From assembly GCA_029782365.1 (NCBI GenBank), contig JAKOUW010000136.1:1-64000 (forward strand): a stretch of 64,000 nt of DNA, written 5' to 3'. This document shows, piece by piece, positions 1 through 7,408 of the stretch (within the stretch, counting starts at the first letter, position 1; every line of letters begins with the position of its first letter). The translations under genes and the position numbers were made by a program. The notes under the pieces were generated by a model, which saw only the letters and a program-made list of their open reading frames with translations, was not told where the DNA came from and searched no databases. Origin of the DNA: Chloroflexota bacterium. Lineage in GTDB: Bacteria; Chloroflexota; Anaerolineae; Anaerolineales; UBA4823.

Positions 1-303
1 CTTCTCGCGAGTGAATTCTTCGTCAGTCAGCACGCCCTGGTCGTGCAGCTCACCAAGCAGTTTCAATTGGGCCAACACATCGCCATTGGCGGGGCTCTCC
101 TGGTAAGGCTGTTGGTAAGTCTGGCCTGGTTGGTCCGGGTACTGTGTTGAGCTGCGGCCCAACAGATAGCCCAGGCCGCCGGTCAAAAGTCCGCCCAGCA
201 GGGGGCCCAGGCCGAAGCCCATGGGATAGAACGGCCGGCCAAAGCCGAAACCGCGCATGCGGAAACCGCCATGATGAAAACCACCGTGAAAACCTCTAGG
301 CAT
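1..303 (-). CDS. SHOCT-domain small protein (3' end outside window)
   Basis: Reading leftward from an ATG at 301-303, a frame of 101 codons stays open to the window edge. A textbook AAGGAGG lies 5 nt before the ATG. The first ~35 residues are rich in Gly, Phe, His and Arg; residues ~30-50 form a hydrophobic Gly/Leu segment that could be one membrane helix or glycine-zipper. After a Pro/Gln/Tyr-rich linker, the last visible residues (LAQLKLLGELHDQGVLTDEE) match the SHOCT family, a short helical oligomerisation domain usually at the C-terminus. Probably only a few residues are missing. The biochemical role is unknown. The downstream neighbour lies beyond the edge. Confidence 0.75.
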   Translation of the reverse strand, partial: MPRGFHGGFHHGGFRMRGFGFGRPFYPMGFGLGPLLGGLLTGGLGYLLGRSSTQYPDQPGQTYQQPYQESPANGDVLAQLKLLGELHDQGVLTDEEFTREK

Positions 304-503
304 ATCAGCCTCCTTTTCTACTTGTGTTAATGCATACGCAAATCTTTGGATTGGGTTGCTCGATGATTTGCGCCAGGATTGAGTCTATCAGGGCCAGGTG
401 AAAATAAGATGAACACCGCACCGAACGGTTTCAAATGGAAATATCCAGCTCCCAGCAGCACAGCTCGATCCAGCTTGTAAAGTAAAGGCGATATCACGGC
501 ATA

Positions 504-539
504 AAATAAATTGCCCACCCGAAAGTGGACAATTTATTT
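504..539 (-). terminator. Hairpin terminator behind tRNA-Ser
   Basis: Two 15-nt arms (504-518 and 525-539) pair along their whole length with one G-U pair and a 6-nt loop. The distal arm on the minus strand ends in a T-rich run. It starts 9 nt after the 3' end of tRNA-Ser. The rest of 304-547 shows no convincing gene; a 63-codon minus-strand frame at 327-518 has no ribosome-binding site and runs through this hairpin. Confidence 0.6.
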
Positions 540-547
540 CGGAGCTT

Positions 548-632
548 CGGAGGGTGAGGGATTCGAACCCCCGGTAGGTTTCCCTACACTTGTTTTCAAG
601 ACAAGCGCCATAGGCCGCTCGGCCAACCCTCC
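548..632 (-). tRNA. tRNA-Ser (anticodon UGA)
   Basis: The minus strand folds as a class II cloverleaf of 85 nt: acceptor GGAGGGT pairs with ACCCTCC, the anticodon stem CTTGT/ACAAG encloses loop CTTGAAA (anticodon TGA), followed by a long variable arm (TAGGGAAACCTA) and a T-arm GGGGG-TTCGAAT-CCCTC with one mismatch. The discriminator is G. CCA is not encoded. It reads UCA and related serine codons. Confidence 0.95.
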
Positions 633-671
633 TGAGCTTGAGAAAGGGTTGCTTTTCTTCAAGTAAAAAAC

Positions 672-701
672 ATTATACCAGCCCTGATGGCCCGTTAGCA
701 A
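672..701 (-). promoter_or_regulatory. Promoter of tRNA-Ser
   Basis: On the minus strand TTGCTA (696-701) is followed after 18 nt by a perfect TATAAT (672-677). Transcription would start about 33 nt before the mature tRNA 5' end. Confidence 0.65.
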
Positions 702-744
702 GAAAATTTTCCTGCAATTTCAAGCTTTACCGGTTGGCAAGATT

Positions 745-758
745 TGGCGGAGCCGCCA
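745..758. repeat. Short perfect palindrome
   Basis: TGGCGG and CCGCCA flank a 2-nt centre, in the leader of the nuclease gene. It resembles the palindromes inside that gene (916-938, 942-962, 1034-1050). Confidence 0.5.
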
Positions 759-807
759 GGCTGCGCGGCAACCAAAAAGAATTACCTTTTACAAACGGAG
801 TGAATTT

Positions 808-1830
808 ATGACTCAAAATGAACATCCCTCAAAAACTGGATTTCAGGGGTTCATCTGCGAAGTGACCGCTGAGCCGGTTTTGCCCGCCGAATGCCTGGCC
901 TGCGCCCGCAAAGGTGGCAAATCGCTCAGCGATTTGCCCAAGCATTTGGCTCCGCCAAATGCCGTGCGCACTGGCTGCACGATGACCGCCCCAATCATCA
1001 AGGGCATCCTGAACAACCTGCGTCCGGACAACGGCGAAGCTGCGCTTCGCTTAGGCCTGACGGTCACTACCCTGCTGGGCTGCGCCCGCAAGGCGCGCCT
1101 TAAGCAAGAACAGCCCTACTGGCTCAAGCCGTCCGAACTCTGGTGGAGCTACCGTGGGCAGCTCCTGCACAACGTCGCAGCGCAGTACGCCAAAGGCGAT
1201 GAGCAGGCGATTGCCGAGCAGCGTTTCTCCATGCTGGTGCAGGCCAACGGCCGGATGGTGGAAATCACCGGCCAGCCGGATCTGGTGCTGACTGATCGCG
1301 GCGTCTTAGTCGATTACAAGACCACCAAACACATGCCGCAGCCCTGGAAAACCTACACCTGCCCGGTCACGAGCGAGGTGATTCGGGACAGCCAGTGGAC
1401 CGTGCGCACCAAGTACATCGAGTGCCCGTTCTGCGAAGATGGGCGGCACGTCGCCAAAGATGTGTTGGTGTTGGGCAAGCCACGCGCCTACCAGGGCCAC
1501 ATCCAGCAAGTCAGCGTGTACGCAGTCATGCTGCGTGAAAACGGCATCCCCGTCAACACTGCCGAGATCGTCTACCAGGATATGGCCGGCCAACTGCGCA
1601 TCCCGGTCGAACTGCTTCCGACCGAGCAGGTTTGGACGCTGGTTGAGCAGCGTGTTGCTGCCCACACCCAGCTCGAACTGCCCGGCGTGATCACCGACCC
1701 AGACCAAAGTTGGGAATGTGACTACTGTCCAGCTCGCAGCGCCTGCGAACGCCTGCACGGCGGCCCGGTGGGTAAAGCCCTGGCTGCTGAACAAAACGAA
1801 GCCCAGGTTCTCAAAGAACTGGGGTACTGA
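808..1830 (+). CDS. Cas4/RecB-like PD-(D/E)XK nuclease with probable Fe-S cluster
   Basis: 340 aa, ATG preceded by CGGAG. The nuclease core is visible: a Glu/His-bearing helix near 112-122, D158 in GQPDLV, D169-x-K171 in VDYKTTK, and the Q233xxxY238 motif after it. A lone Cys at 92 (LLGCARK) and three C-terminal cysteines (C304, C307, C313, spaced CxxCxxxxxC) match the Cas4/AddB-type iron-sulfur arrangement. N-terminal C17, C29, C32 and C57 may bind another metal, and C185/C206/C209 form a third Cys group. Residues ~38-55 and ~75-81 are encoded by perfect DNA palindromes and look inserted. No cas genes or CRISPR are nearby; the next gene is an SSB-like OB-fold gene, suggesting a recombination or repair pair of phage/plasmid type. 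Activity is inferred from motifs only. Confidence 0.8.
   Translation: MTQNEHPSKTGFQGFICEVTAEPVLPAECLACARKGGKSLSDLPKHLAPPNAVRTGCTMTAPIIKGILNNLRPDNGEAALRLGLTVTTLLGCARKARLKQEQPYWLKPSELWWSYRGQLLHNVAAQYAKGDEQAIAEQRFSMLVQANGRMVEITGQPDLVLTDRGVLVDYKTTKHMPQPWKTYTCPVTSEVIRDSQWTVRTKYIECPFCEDGRHVAKDVLVLGKPRAYQGHIQQVSVYAVMLRENGIPVNTAEIVYQDMAGQLRIPVELLPTEQVWTLVEQRVAAHTQLELPGVITDPDQSWECDYCPARSACERLHGGPVGKALAAEQNEAQVLKELGY
916..962. repeat. Two adjacent perfect palindromes inside the nuclease gene
   Basis: 916-938 has 11-nt arms around one central base; 942-962 has 9-nt arms around TCC. Only 3 nt separate them. Both are in frame with the nuclease and encode about 15 residues between C32 and C57. Confidence 0.75.
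1034..1050. repeat. Third perfect palindrome inside the nuclease gene
   Basis: GCGAAGC and GCTTCGC flank TGC. It lies in a stretch that encodes NGEAALRL just before the conserved GLTVTTLLGC segment. Confidence 0.6.
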
Positions 1831-1909
1831 TCCACTATTCTGCTATTTCAGGCGGTGGCAAAGCCTGTCGCCGCCTGTTCTCACCCTATTTTTTCTGGAG
1901 GAATTTCCC

Positions 1910-2596
1910 ATGTCTGACAATAAATTCAAGAACTTTGCTGTCCTGACCCTCGACATCCAGTCCGTGGAAGTCAAGGAATCCAAAAAGGGCGGCCAATATG
2001 CCATTGCCCAGGCGCTTCTGCAGCCGGGCGAAGGCGAACGCTCCGAAGCCCGCTCGATGCCGTTTCGGGTGATCGTCAACAACGGCCTGACCAAAGTGCT
2101 CAAGGCCGGTACGACCATGACCCTGGTCGGTCATATCGGGTACGAAGAAAAGGATGGCAAGGCTGTTTACCTGTTCTTCCCCTAAAAGTTCGAGGAATCC
2201 GACAAACATCGTTCTTTTGCTCAGCTCACGCTGCGCACCGGAAAAGAAGCCGACTGCCGCTATACCAAAAGCGGTGCGTTTTGGGGCTTTTCCCGCATGG
2301 CGCTGGGGATTGGCAAGGACGATAAAGGCGCATACAAGCCTTCGCTCTGGATGACCGTTAAGGCGTTCAGCCGTGATAACGATGAGACCCTGGTAAACAA
2401 ACTGGCCGGAACTGCCAAAGGCAGCCTGGTCACCGTTTCCGGCCGTCTCACCTACGAAGCATTCACCGACAAGGAAGGCCAGGAACGCGTGTCTACCGGC
2501 CTGGTGGCCAGCAAGATCGAAGATTTCGATAGCGCGGCCGCTGAAACCGAGGGCGATGAAGCTGAAAAGGCGTTCGAGGAACCGAACTTCGGGTAA
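1910..2596 (+). pseudogene. Tandem OB-fold (SSB-like) protein interrupted by in-frame TAA
   Basis: A frame opens at ATG 1910 behind CTGGAGG and codes for 91 aa up to TAA at 2183-2185. The same frame then continues without a break to 2596, adding 137 aa. The first part (NFAVLTLDIQ...YLFF) resembles a short OB-fold; the second (SFAQLTLRTG...WMTVKAF...GRLTYEAFTDKEG...VASKIEDF) resembles a single-stranded-DNA-binding/primosomal-N fold with an acidic tail ending EEPNFG. The second OB domain has no ATG, GTG or TTG until 2297 and no ribosome-binding site there, and a start at 2297 would remove its first strands. The simplest reading is one 228-aa gene with a nonsense mutation (CAA or AAA to TAA) or a sequence error; readthrough is possible but unproven. 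It sits 79 nt after the nuclease. Confidence 0.65.
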
Positions 2597-2637
2597 ACGG
2601 AGGCGCTTTAGGCGTTATCCGCGCTGATGGCAAAAAA

Positions 2638-2663
2638 GAGGCGCGTCCAATCGGGCGCGCCTC
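2638..2663 (-). terminator. Terminator of the AAA/DUF4143 gene
   Basis: GAGGCGCG and CGCGCCTC form an 8-bp stem with a 10-nt loop; on the minus strand six T follow. It lies 7 nt beyond the stop of the ATPase gene, between two convergent genes. Confidence 0.75.
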
Positions 2664-2670
2664 TACTCCC

Positions 2671-3864
2671 TCAAAAAATTAACCCACCCCACAGAAAATT
2701 TTCGAAGTCTGGCGTCGGATAACGCCCAACAACCCAGGAGTTCGCAATCTGGTGCTGTTGGGCAATGCGCTTTACTTTTTGCTGATCACTGGCTACCGGA
2801 TGGTATTTCACTTCCAGCGCAGTGGGGGTGTTATCTGCCTGGGTAAGAATAAAGTCAACCTCATATTCATTCCCTTTGGCAAGGTAAGCGAGCTTGCCGT
2901 ACCGGTGCAGTTGGTTGAAAATCGCATTCTCAAACAACGCCCCTTCACTGGATTGCGCAAGGATGCTCGCAATGCCGTTATCATAAAAGTACAGCTTCTT
3001 GCCAAGGCTGGCAGCTTTATCCGGACCCGCGAAAGCGGGTAGGCGGTGAATCACATAGGTTTTTTCGAGAAACTCCAGGTATTCCATCAAGGTTGGACGG
3101 GAAATACCGACTACCTGTGAGAGTTTTGTGTAGTCCAATTTGTTTCCCACCCGCAACGCCAAGATGCGTAAGAGCTGCTGCAGTTCACCGATTTTTTTGA
3201 AATCCGCCATCGCACGCACATCGATATTGATGTAGGATGAGAAAATGTCCTGCAAGATTTCGCGTTTGGTTTCGGGTTTGTTTTCCAGGACAATATCCGG
3301 CAACCCGCCATACAGGATGAAATCATCATAATAGCTTTTTAAGCGTTCAAATTCATAGTGATCAAACTGCATTTCTTCCAAAGATGATCTCCGCCGGTAT
3401 GGTACCCCGCGAAAATCCAGGAATTCTCCGAACCCAAGAGGAAACATCTCAAAGACAACTTTACGTCCCGCCATCGATTCGCTGAAGTAGTGTTTCAAGT
3501 AGTACGAACTGGAGCCGGTGAGGATGAATTTAATGCGATATTCGTCGTAGAGAACCTTGACCACACTTGGCAGGTTGGGCGCGTATTGAATTTCGTCCAG
3601 GGCTACGGTCATCGGCTGGGTGATATCCAGGCCACGGTTGCGCAAGTAGTTCACCACGAGGTCGTAATTGGTTTCCTGGAAGACGGCGCGCAGGTCTAAA
3701 CGCTCCAGGTCGAGGTAGATCTTATTGGCTGAAGGCACCTGATCCAATAACCAGCGTACAGTGGTTGTTTTCCCCACCCTGCGCATCCCGGTGAGAACCA
3801 TGATCCGCCGATCTGCCAGAGCGGATTTTAGGATTGGAAAGATAGATCGTTTAACGATTTCCAT
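2671..3864 (-). CDS. AAA ATPase with DUF4143 domain
   Basis: 397 aa. Walker A GMRRVGKTTT is at ~26-35, Walker B-like ALDEIQ at ~88-93, and TGSSSYY (sensor-1-like) at ~117. The C-terminal half fits DUF4143, with a winged-helix stretch (TKLSQVVGISRPTLMEYLEF) and a PD-(D/E)XK-like end (VDFILT...ALEVKYH). Such proteins are common in accessory regions of bacteria and archaea; their cellular role is not settled. The ATG lacks a Shine-Dalgarno sequence, but a -35/-10 pair ends 6 nt before it, so the message is probably leaderless. It is monocistronic between a terminator and a low-GC gap. Confidence 0.85.
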   Translation of the reverse strand: MEIVKRSIFPILKSALADRRIMVLTGMRRVGKTTTVRWLLDQVPSANKIYLDLERLDLRAVFQETNYDLVVNYLRNRGLDITQPMTVALDEIQYAPNLPSVVKVLYDEYRIKFILTGSSSYYLKHYFSESMAGRKVVFEMFPLGFGEFLDFRGVPYRRRSSLEEMQFDHYEFERLKSYYDDFILYGGLPDIVLENKPETKREILQDIFSSYINIDVRAMADFKKIGELQQLLRILALRVGNKLDYTKLSQVVGISRPTLMEYLEFLEKTYVIHRLPAFAGPDKAASLGKKLYFYDNGIASILAQSSEGALFENAIFNQLHRYGKLAYLAKGNEYEVDFILTQADNTPTALEVKYHPVASDQQKVKRIAQQHQIANSWVVGRYPTPDFENFLWGGLIF

Positions 3865-3870
3865 ACTTGT

Positions 3871-3899
3871 ATTTTACAGGATAGTACATATTTTGTAAA
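3871..3899 (-). promoter_or_regulatory. Promoter of the AAA/DUF4143 gene, probably leaderless
   Basis: On the minus strand TTTACA (3894-3899), 17 nt, TAAAAT (3871-3876), then only 6 nt (3865-3870) to the ATG at 3864. Confidence 0.6.
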
Positions 3900-3982
3900 T
3901 TAGCAATTTTCAAAAATGGGCTGTATATGCAAGGACATTATATTCCAGTTCTTATAGTCTTGATTATGTTGAGCTTTGGGTT

Positions 3983-4186
3983 CTAATCAGTCTTGCAGAG
4001 AGGCTTTGAGAACAAAATACTGGAAGCAAAAAAATTCTGGAGTTTTGAAATGGCAAAGTCTCTTGTTTCACTTGTGATTCCATAGTAAAGAAATGTATCT
4101 CGTACTACCCTGAAATCAAATATTTTATCGAATCTCTCACTTTGTTCAATCACCTGCCTGGCGCGTAAAATGACTGTATCCAGCAA
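3983..4186 (-). CDS. Possible small hypothetical protein or gene remnant
   Basis: An open frame of 67 codons from a TTG (4184-4186), with no ribosome-binding site and a stop directly upstream. The region is clearly more AT-rich than its surroundings. The product (contains RVVRDTFLYYGITSETRDFA) matches nothing I recognise. It follows the toxin-antitoxin operon on the same strand after 17 nt, so it could be a fourth gene, but a decayed fragment is at least as likely. The rest of 3865-4203 holds only the promoter of the ATPase gene. Confidence 0.25.
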   Translation of the reverse strand: MLDTVILRARQVIEQSERFDKIFDFRVVRDTFLYYGITSETRDFAISKLQNFFASSILFSKPLCKTD

Positions 4187-4203
4187 GAATCATGCAACGG
4201 CGA

Positions 4204-4479
4204 TCAGCCTTTCATTTGCTGTTTAGGTTTGCTGCAAGCGAGATCGTATGCCAACTGCAAATTCATCCAAAGCTCCGGCGTAGTGCCAAATGCCTGAGCT
4301 AGCAGCCAGGCTATATCAGGAGTAACGCCGTGCTTGCCACGCGCAATCTCGCTGACGCGCTGTTTAGGGATGGTCAGATGCTTTGCAATGATTACCCGCG
4401 AAATACCCATTGGCAACACGAATTCTTCAAGTAATACTTCAACTGGATGGGTTAGGACGCGGTTTTCAGGAAGAGGCAT
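4204..4479 (-). CDS. higA: HigA-family HTH antitoxin
   Basis: 91 aa, typical of HigA/VapI antidotes, with an XRE-type helix-turn-helix at ~25-60 (GISRVIIAKHLTIPKQRVSE) and the family's C-terminal GTTPELWMNLQ. HigA proteins bind their toxin and repress their own operon. Its start lies 1 nt after the stop of the preceding antitoxin gene, so it is translationally coupled as the third gene. No HigB-type toxin of its own is adjacent; it is either an extra antitoxin/regulator captured by this operon or the survivor of a lost pair. Confidence 0.8.
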   Translation of the reverse strand: MPLPENRVLTHPVEVLLEEFVLPMGISRVIIAKHLTIPKQRVSEIARGKHGVTPDIAWLLAQAFGTTPELWMNLQLAYDLACSKPKQQMKG

Positions 4480-4480
4480 T

Positions 4481-4777
4481 TCACACCTTCGTCACTTCCA
4501 GCGGAATCAATTTAATCTCAATCCGCGCCTGCAGCACATCGGCGACCCGCTGCAAGAAGGACAGGCTTGGGTGACTCTGACCACTTTCCAGCCGGGCAAT
4601 CGATGGCTGGCGCGTGCCGACCAATTCTGCAAGTTGCGCCTGAGTCAGGCCGCGTTGAATGCGCAACCGCGCAATTTGATAACCTGGGTCAAGGGCTTGA
4701 ACAGCTTCGACGAAGTCGGGCTTTTGAAGCTGCCTGGCTTCCCAGTCTTGGAAAGTAGTTTTAGAAAGTGGGCTCAT
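4481..4777 (-). CDS. XRE-family antitoxin of a Gp49-like toxin pair
   Basis: 98 aa with a helix-turn-helix at ~35-75 (RGLTQAQLAELVGTRQPSIA), the common partner type of phage Gp49-like/HigB2 toxins. Its start overlaps the toxin gene by 4 nt (ATGA), the usual toxin-first arrangement. It should neutralise the toxin and repress from the operator at 5122-5141. Confidence 0.85.
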   Translation of the reverse strand: MSPLSKTTFQDWEARQLQKPDFVEAVQALDPGYQIARLRIQRGLTQAQLAELVGTRQPSIARLESGQSHPSLSFLQRVADVLQARIEIKLIPLEVTKV

Positions 4778-5106
4778 CGCATATCCTCCAACAATTCTTG
4801 CATTCTACTCAGCGCCACGTGGATTTCCAATTCTGGCGTTTTCTGTGACTGTTTGCGAAAACCATGCAAGATCACGAATGTTTGATCTACCAATAAAAAG
4901 TAAAACAACCTGTTTGCGCCAGGTCGAAGCTCCCAAAGGCGTCCTTCGATTCTTTTTGCGTGTGGCATGTTGATGTCAGGCCCAAATTCCTGCAGCAAGC
5001 GCAGTGCATTGTAAGCCTTGGCTCTCTCGGGGGTTTGTAACTTGTTAAGGTAATCCAGCACCGGGCTTTTGCCGCGCCGGTCTTCATAAAATCGAATTTG
5101 CCACAT
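4774..5106 (-). CDS. Gp49-like (HigB/RelE superfamily) toxin
   Basis: 110 aa. It carries the family signatures YLNKL, KRIEGRLWELRPG, RLFYFLLVDQTFVILHGFRKQSQKTP. Such toxins are ribosome-dependent mRNA endonucleases in characterised members; that activity is inferred here. The ATG has GGAGGG 4-5 nt upstream. First gene of the three-gene operon under the palindromic operator. Confidence 0.85.
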   Translation of the reverse strand: MWQIRFYEDRRGKSPVLDYLNKLQTPERAKAYNALRLLQEFGPDINMPHAKRIEGRLWELRPGANRLFYFLLVDQTFVILHGFRKQSQKTPELEIHVALSRMQELLEDMR

Positions 5107-5121
5107 TTACCCTCCAAATCA

Positions 5122-5141
5122 TTATAACAAATATGTTATAA
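5122..5141 (-). promoter_or_regulatory. Palindromic operator/promoter of the toxin-antitoxin operon
   Basis: Perfect 8-nt arms TTATAACA (5122-5129) and TGTTATAA (5134-5141) flank a 4-nt spacer. The centre is ~22 nt before the toxin start and the arms contain -10-like TATAAC/TATAAT sequences, so a bound antitoxin would block RNA polymerase. Confidence 0.7.
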
Positions 5142-5172
5142 ATTGCAAGCGTCAGAACGACATTAACCATCG

Positions 5173-6072
5173 TCATACGCTGATACTCCCATCAACTCTC
5201 TCCATCCGCTCGGCCAGATCCCCCAGCCGGGGCTCGGTATAAATCATCACCGTGTTCAAACTGGCATGCCCCAGCAGCGCTGCCAGGCCGCGCACATCCC
5301 CGGGGTTGGCTTTCAGATAAAGCGACGCGAACGTGTGCCGGAGAACATGCGGCCCAAACGCCGGCAAACGGGTTGCCAGGGCATACTTCTCCAACACCCG
5401 CAGCACCGTGCTGCGATCCTTGAATGTGCCGCGCTGGCCCAGCCACAAATCGGCATCCGGGTCATCCTTCCCAGGGTGATTTTTAAGATAATCCTTGAGC
5501 GCCTGGCGCACATCCCTGGTCAATGGCACTTCGCGGTAGCCGCCATGCTTTCCCTTGCGCACCGTAACCATCCCGGAGCGGTCATTTTTATCCAGATCGC
5601 CAACCTTCAACGCCAGCAGTTCCCCTACTCGCAATCCAGCCCCGCCCAACAACTCCACCACGGCAATATCTCGCAGGTTTCCACCGGCATGCACCACTCG
5701 CAACAAGCGGCGGTAGTCTTTATCTGTCAGCGATTTGATATCCCTCTTGGGCAGGCGAAGCGTAGAGACTTCTGACGTGGGGTCGGTGCGTGTGAAACCC
5801 TGAGCGGCTGTCCAGGCGAAGAATCCACTCATGGCGACAAGGCGTTGGTTGATCGTCGCTGGCGAAGCCTTCTCCACGGTCTGCTGGTAAGCCTTCCAAT
5901 CCTGGATGTCGCGGCCAATGACCGCCGCAGGATCGAAAGTATCGCCGTAAGTTGCCAGGTTCCAACGTTGGAAGTGTTCCATGGCGCGTTTGTAGGCGGC
6001 CAGGGTGTGGCGGCTTTTGCCGCGCGAATTCAGACTATCTAACCAGCGTTTAACGATTTCAGAATTGGTCAT
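5173..6072 (-). CDS. Tyrosine recombinase (phage integrase family)
   Basis: 299 aa, XerC/D size. An N-terminal SAM-like core-binding domain (residues ~1-95, SRHTLAAYKRAMEHF) precedes the catalytic domain with Arg in GAGLRVGELLAL, Lys in the VRKGKHGG hairpin, the H-x-x-R motif in HVLRHTFAS, and the box-II end LGHASLNTVMIYT containing the nucleophilic Tyr. All catalytic residues are present, so it should be active. It is divergent from the next gene and next to the toxin-antitoxin operon; it is either the recombinase of a small mobile element or a stray Xer paralogue. A modest GGGTG ribosome-binding site precedes the ATG. Confidence 0.88.
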   Translation of the reverse strand: MTNSEIVKRWLDSLNSRGKSRHTLAAYKRAMEHFQRWNLATYGDTFDPAAVIGRDIQDWKAYQQTVEKASPATINQRLVAMSGFFAWTAAQGFTRTDPTSEVSTLRLPKRDIKSLTDKDYRRLLRVVHAGGNLRDIAVVELLGGAGLRVGELLALKVGDLDKNDRSGMVTVRKGKHGGYREVPLTRDVRQALKDYLKNHPGKDDPDADLWLGQRGTFKDRSTVLRVLEKYALATRLPAFGPHVLRHTFASLYLKANPGDVRGLAALLGHASLNTVMIYTEPRLGDLAERMERVDGSISV

Positions 6073-6105
6073 TTTTTCACCCTTTTTATTATGCTGCCAG
6101 AATTT

Positions 6106-6137
6106 CCGGCCTTAGCATGGCCAAAAGGCCGGTTTTT
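6106..6137 (+). terminator. Terminator-like hairpin in the integrase upstream region
   Basis: CCGGCCTT (6106-6113) and AAGGCCGG (6125-6132) pair, followed by TTTTT. No plus-strand gene precedes it, so it may end read-through, act in the leader of the integrase on the other strand, or mark an attachment region. The remainder of 6073-6463 is AT-rich with short partial inverted repeats (around 6141-6158 and 6213-6235) and no open frame that I can support. Confidence 0.45.
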
Positions 6138-6463
6138 CATCAGGTGAAGTGCGTAAGCACACACCATAAGACAGGTTATCGCTGCATGTTTTTATATCAG
6201 ATTATGTTGCTTACCTTCACCGCTTACGTAGGGTGAGTTTTGATGGCCAACTGACTAAGACGATGGTGTTTGTTGTTTCCAAAATCAAGAAAAGTAGAGT
6301 ATTATCAAACGCGAATCGAGCCAACATAAATTCTTAGCAATATAACAGCGGGTCATTCAGATTAAGAACGCGCAAATCATCCCAGATTCAATCTACATCA
6401 GTTCCTTCGACTTTCTACAAACTGGCTTTGAGATCACGATCATTGGAAAGGAAAGCAGTTAAC

Positions 6464-7408
6464 ATGTCTCAATTTATATTTGAAATTGATTATTCACACG
6501 AAAATGCAGCTTGGATCATCTGCAGCCTGAGTATCGATGGGACTGTGAACATCATTCATGCTAGCGGCGTTTTCCCACCATTTGTCAATCTACTCTACTT
6601 TGTTCGGGCGGTTGCCTGGCAGCGACTACCAGTTCGATTTGAAATTGATGAAGAAGGATCTGAGGTCATTTTTATGGCGCTCCCAGTCGCTGGTGACAGC
6701 CCCCTAATGCACCTGAGTATTCGCCACAGCGAAGGTGATGAAGATAATGAAGTCTGGTTTGACGCTATTGTTGAGCGTGAAGCAGTGGTAAATACCTTCT
6801 TGCCACCTGTGTTAGATTTTGCCTATAATTTCCGTAAGGCTGAAGTCGCATGGTCTACGCCGATTAAAACCGTCGAGAAGATTGCCGCTGAGATTGGTAC
6901 AGGCATTCCGCCACGCTGGGATATTCATTCTCCGCAGAAAATTGAGTTCAACGTGTGGAGTGATTATCAAATCATCTTTGTGGAGGGACAAGTATTCCTG
7001 ACTGCTCGTATGCATGATTTAGAAATTATTCATTTGCTGCTGTATGACACCAATCCGTTCTGGAAGGAATGGGCGTTTTTCCTGCATAGTGTTATTGAAG
7101 GCCAATTTCCAGTTCAGTGTATGCACAACCGGTTTTACAAAATATTTGAAAAAGATACTACACCGACCTGGTTTGGTCATACACGTGTTTTAGCCGAAGC
7201 CGTAGAGGATTCCAGTAATTTTCGGCTGAAGATATTCCGACAGTTTATTGATGAAGATGAAATTATGATGCTTGACGAAGTCGTTGGCATAAGGCAGTTT
7301 GTGAACAATTTTCAAGCCGGTTTTGATACATTCCTGCGCAACAATTATAAGATTTTTCCGGATGGTGAAGGCCGTTCTTATGACTTGCGCACACTGAATC
7401 TTGTGTAG
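6464..7408 (+). CDS. Unrecognised protein made of two diverged repeats
   Basis: 314 aa from ATG 6464, 10-12 nt after GGAAAGGA; a longer frame from 6428 has no ribosome-binding site. I do not recognise the family. The two halves appear homologous: FVNLLYFVRAVAWQRLPVRF (first half, ~45-65) lines up with FWKEWAFFLHSVIEGQFPVQ (second half), each preceded by a beta-rich stretch (SIDGTVNIIHASG / FVEGQVFLTARMHD) and followed by a second beta-rich stretch and a helix (VVNTFLPPVLDFAYNF / GIRQFVNNFQAGFDTFL). No signal peptide or membrane segment; acidic overall, so probably cytosolic. Codon use is more AT-rich than in neighbours, suggesting transfer. It stands alone between the integrase and a small membrane protein. 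Confidence 0.7.
   Translation: MSQFIFEIDYSHENAAWIICSLSIDGTVNIIHASGVFPPFVNLLYFVRAVAWQRLPVRFEIDEEGSEVIFMALPVAGDSPLMHLSIRHSEGDEDNEVWFDAIVEREAVVNTFLPPVLDFAYNFRKAEVAWSTPIKTVEKIAAEIGTGIPPRWDIHSPQKIEFNVWSDYQIIFVEGQVFLTARMHDLEIIHLLLYDTNPFWKEWAFFLHSVIEGQFPVQCMHNRFYKIFEKDTTPTWFGHTRVLAEAVEDSSNFRLKIFRQFIDEDEIMMLDEVVGIRQFVNNFQAGFDTFLRNNYKIFPDGEGRSYDLRTLNLV

Noticed and set aside
808..1830. Cas4 of a CRISPR-Cas locus
   Set aside because: No repeat-spacer array and no cas1/cas2 or effector genes occur anywhere in the window.
548..6072. Classical integrative element inserted at the 3' end of tRNA-Ser
   Set aside because: The tRNA 3' end points left, away from the integrase and accessory genes, and no copy of its 3' end is found to the right.
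5173..6137. Integron with attC site
   Set aside because: The recombinase lacks the extra integron-integrase segment and the hairpin at 6106-6132 is a simple stem with a T-run.
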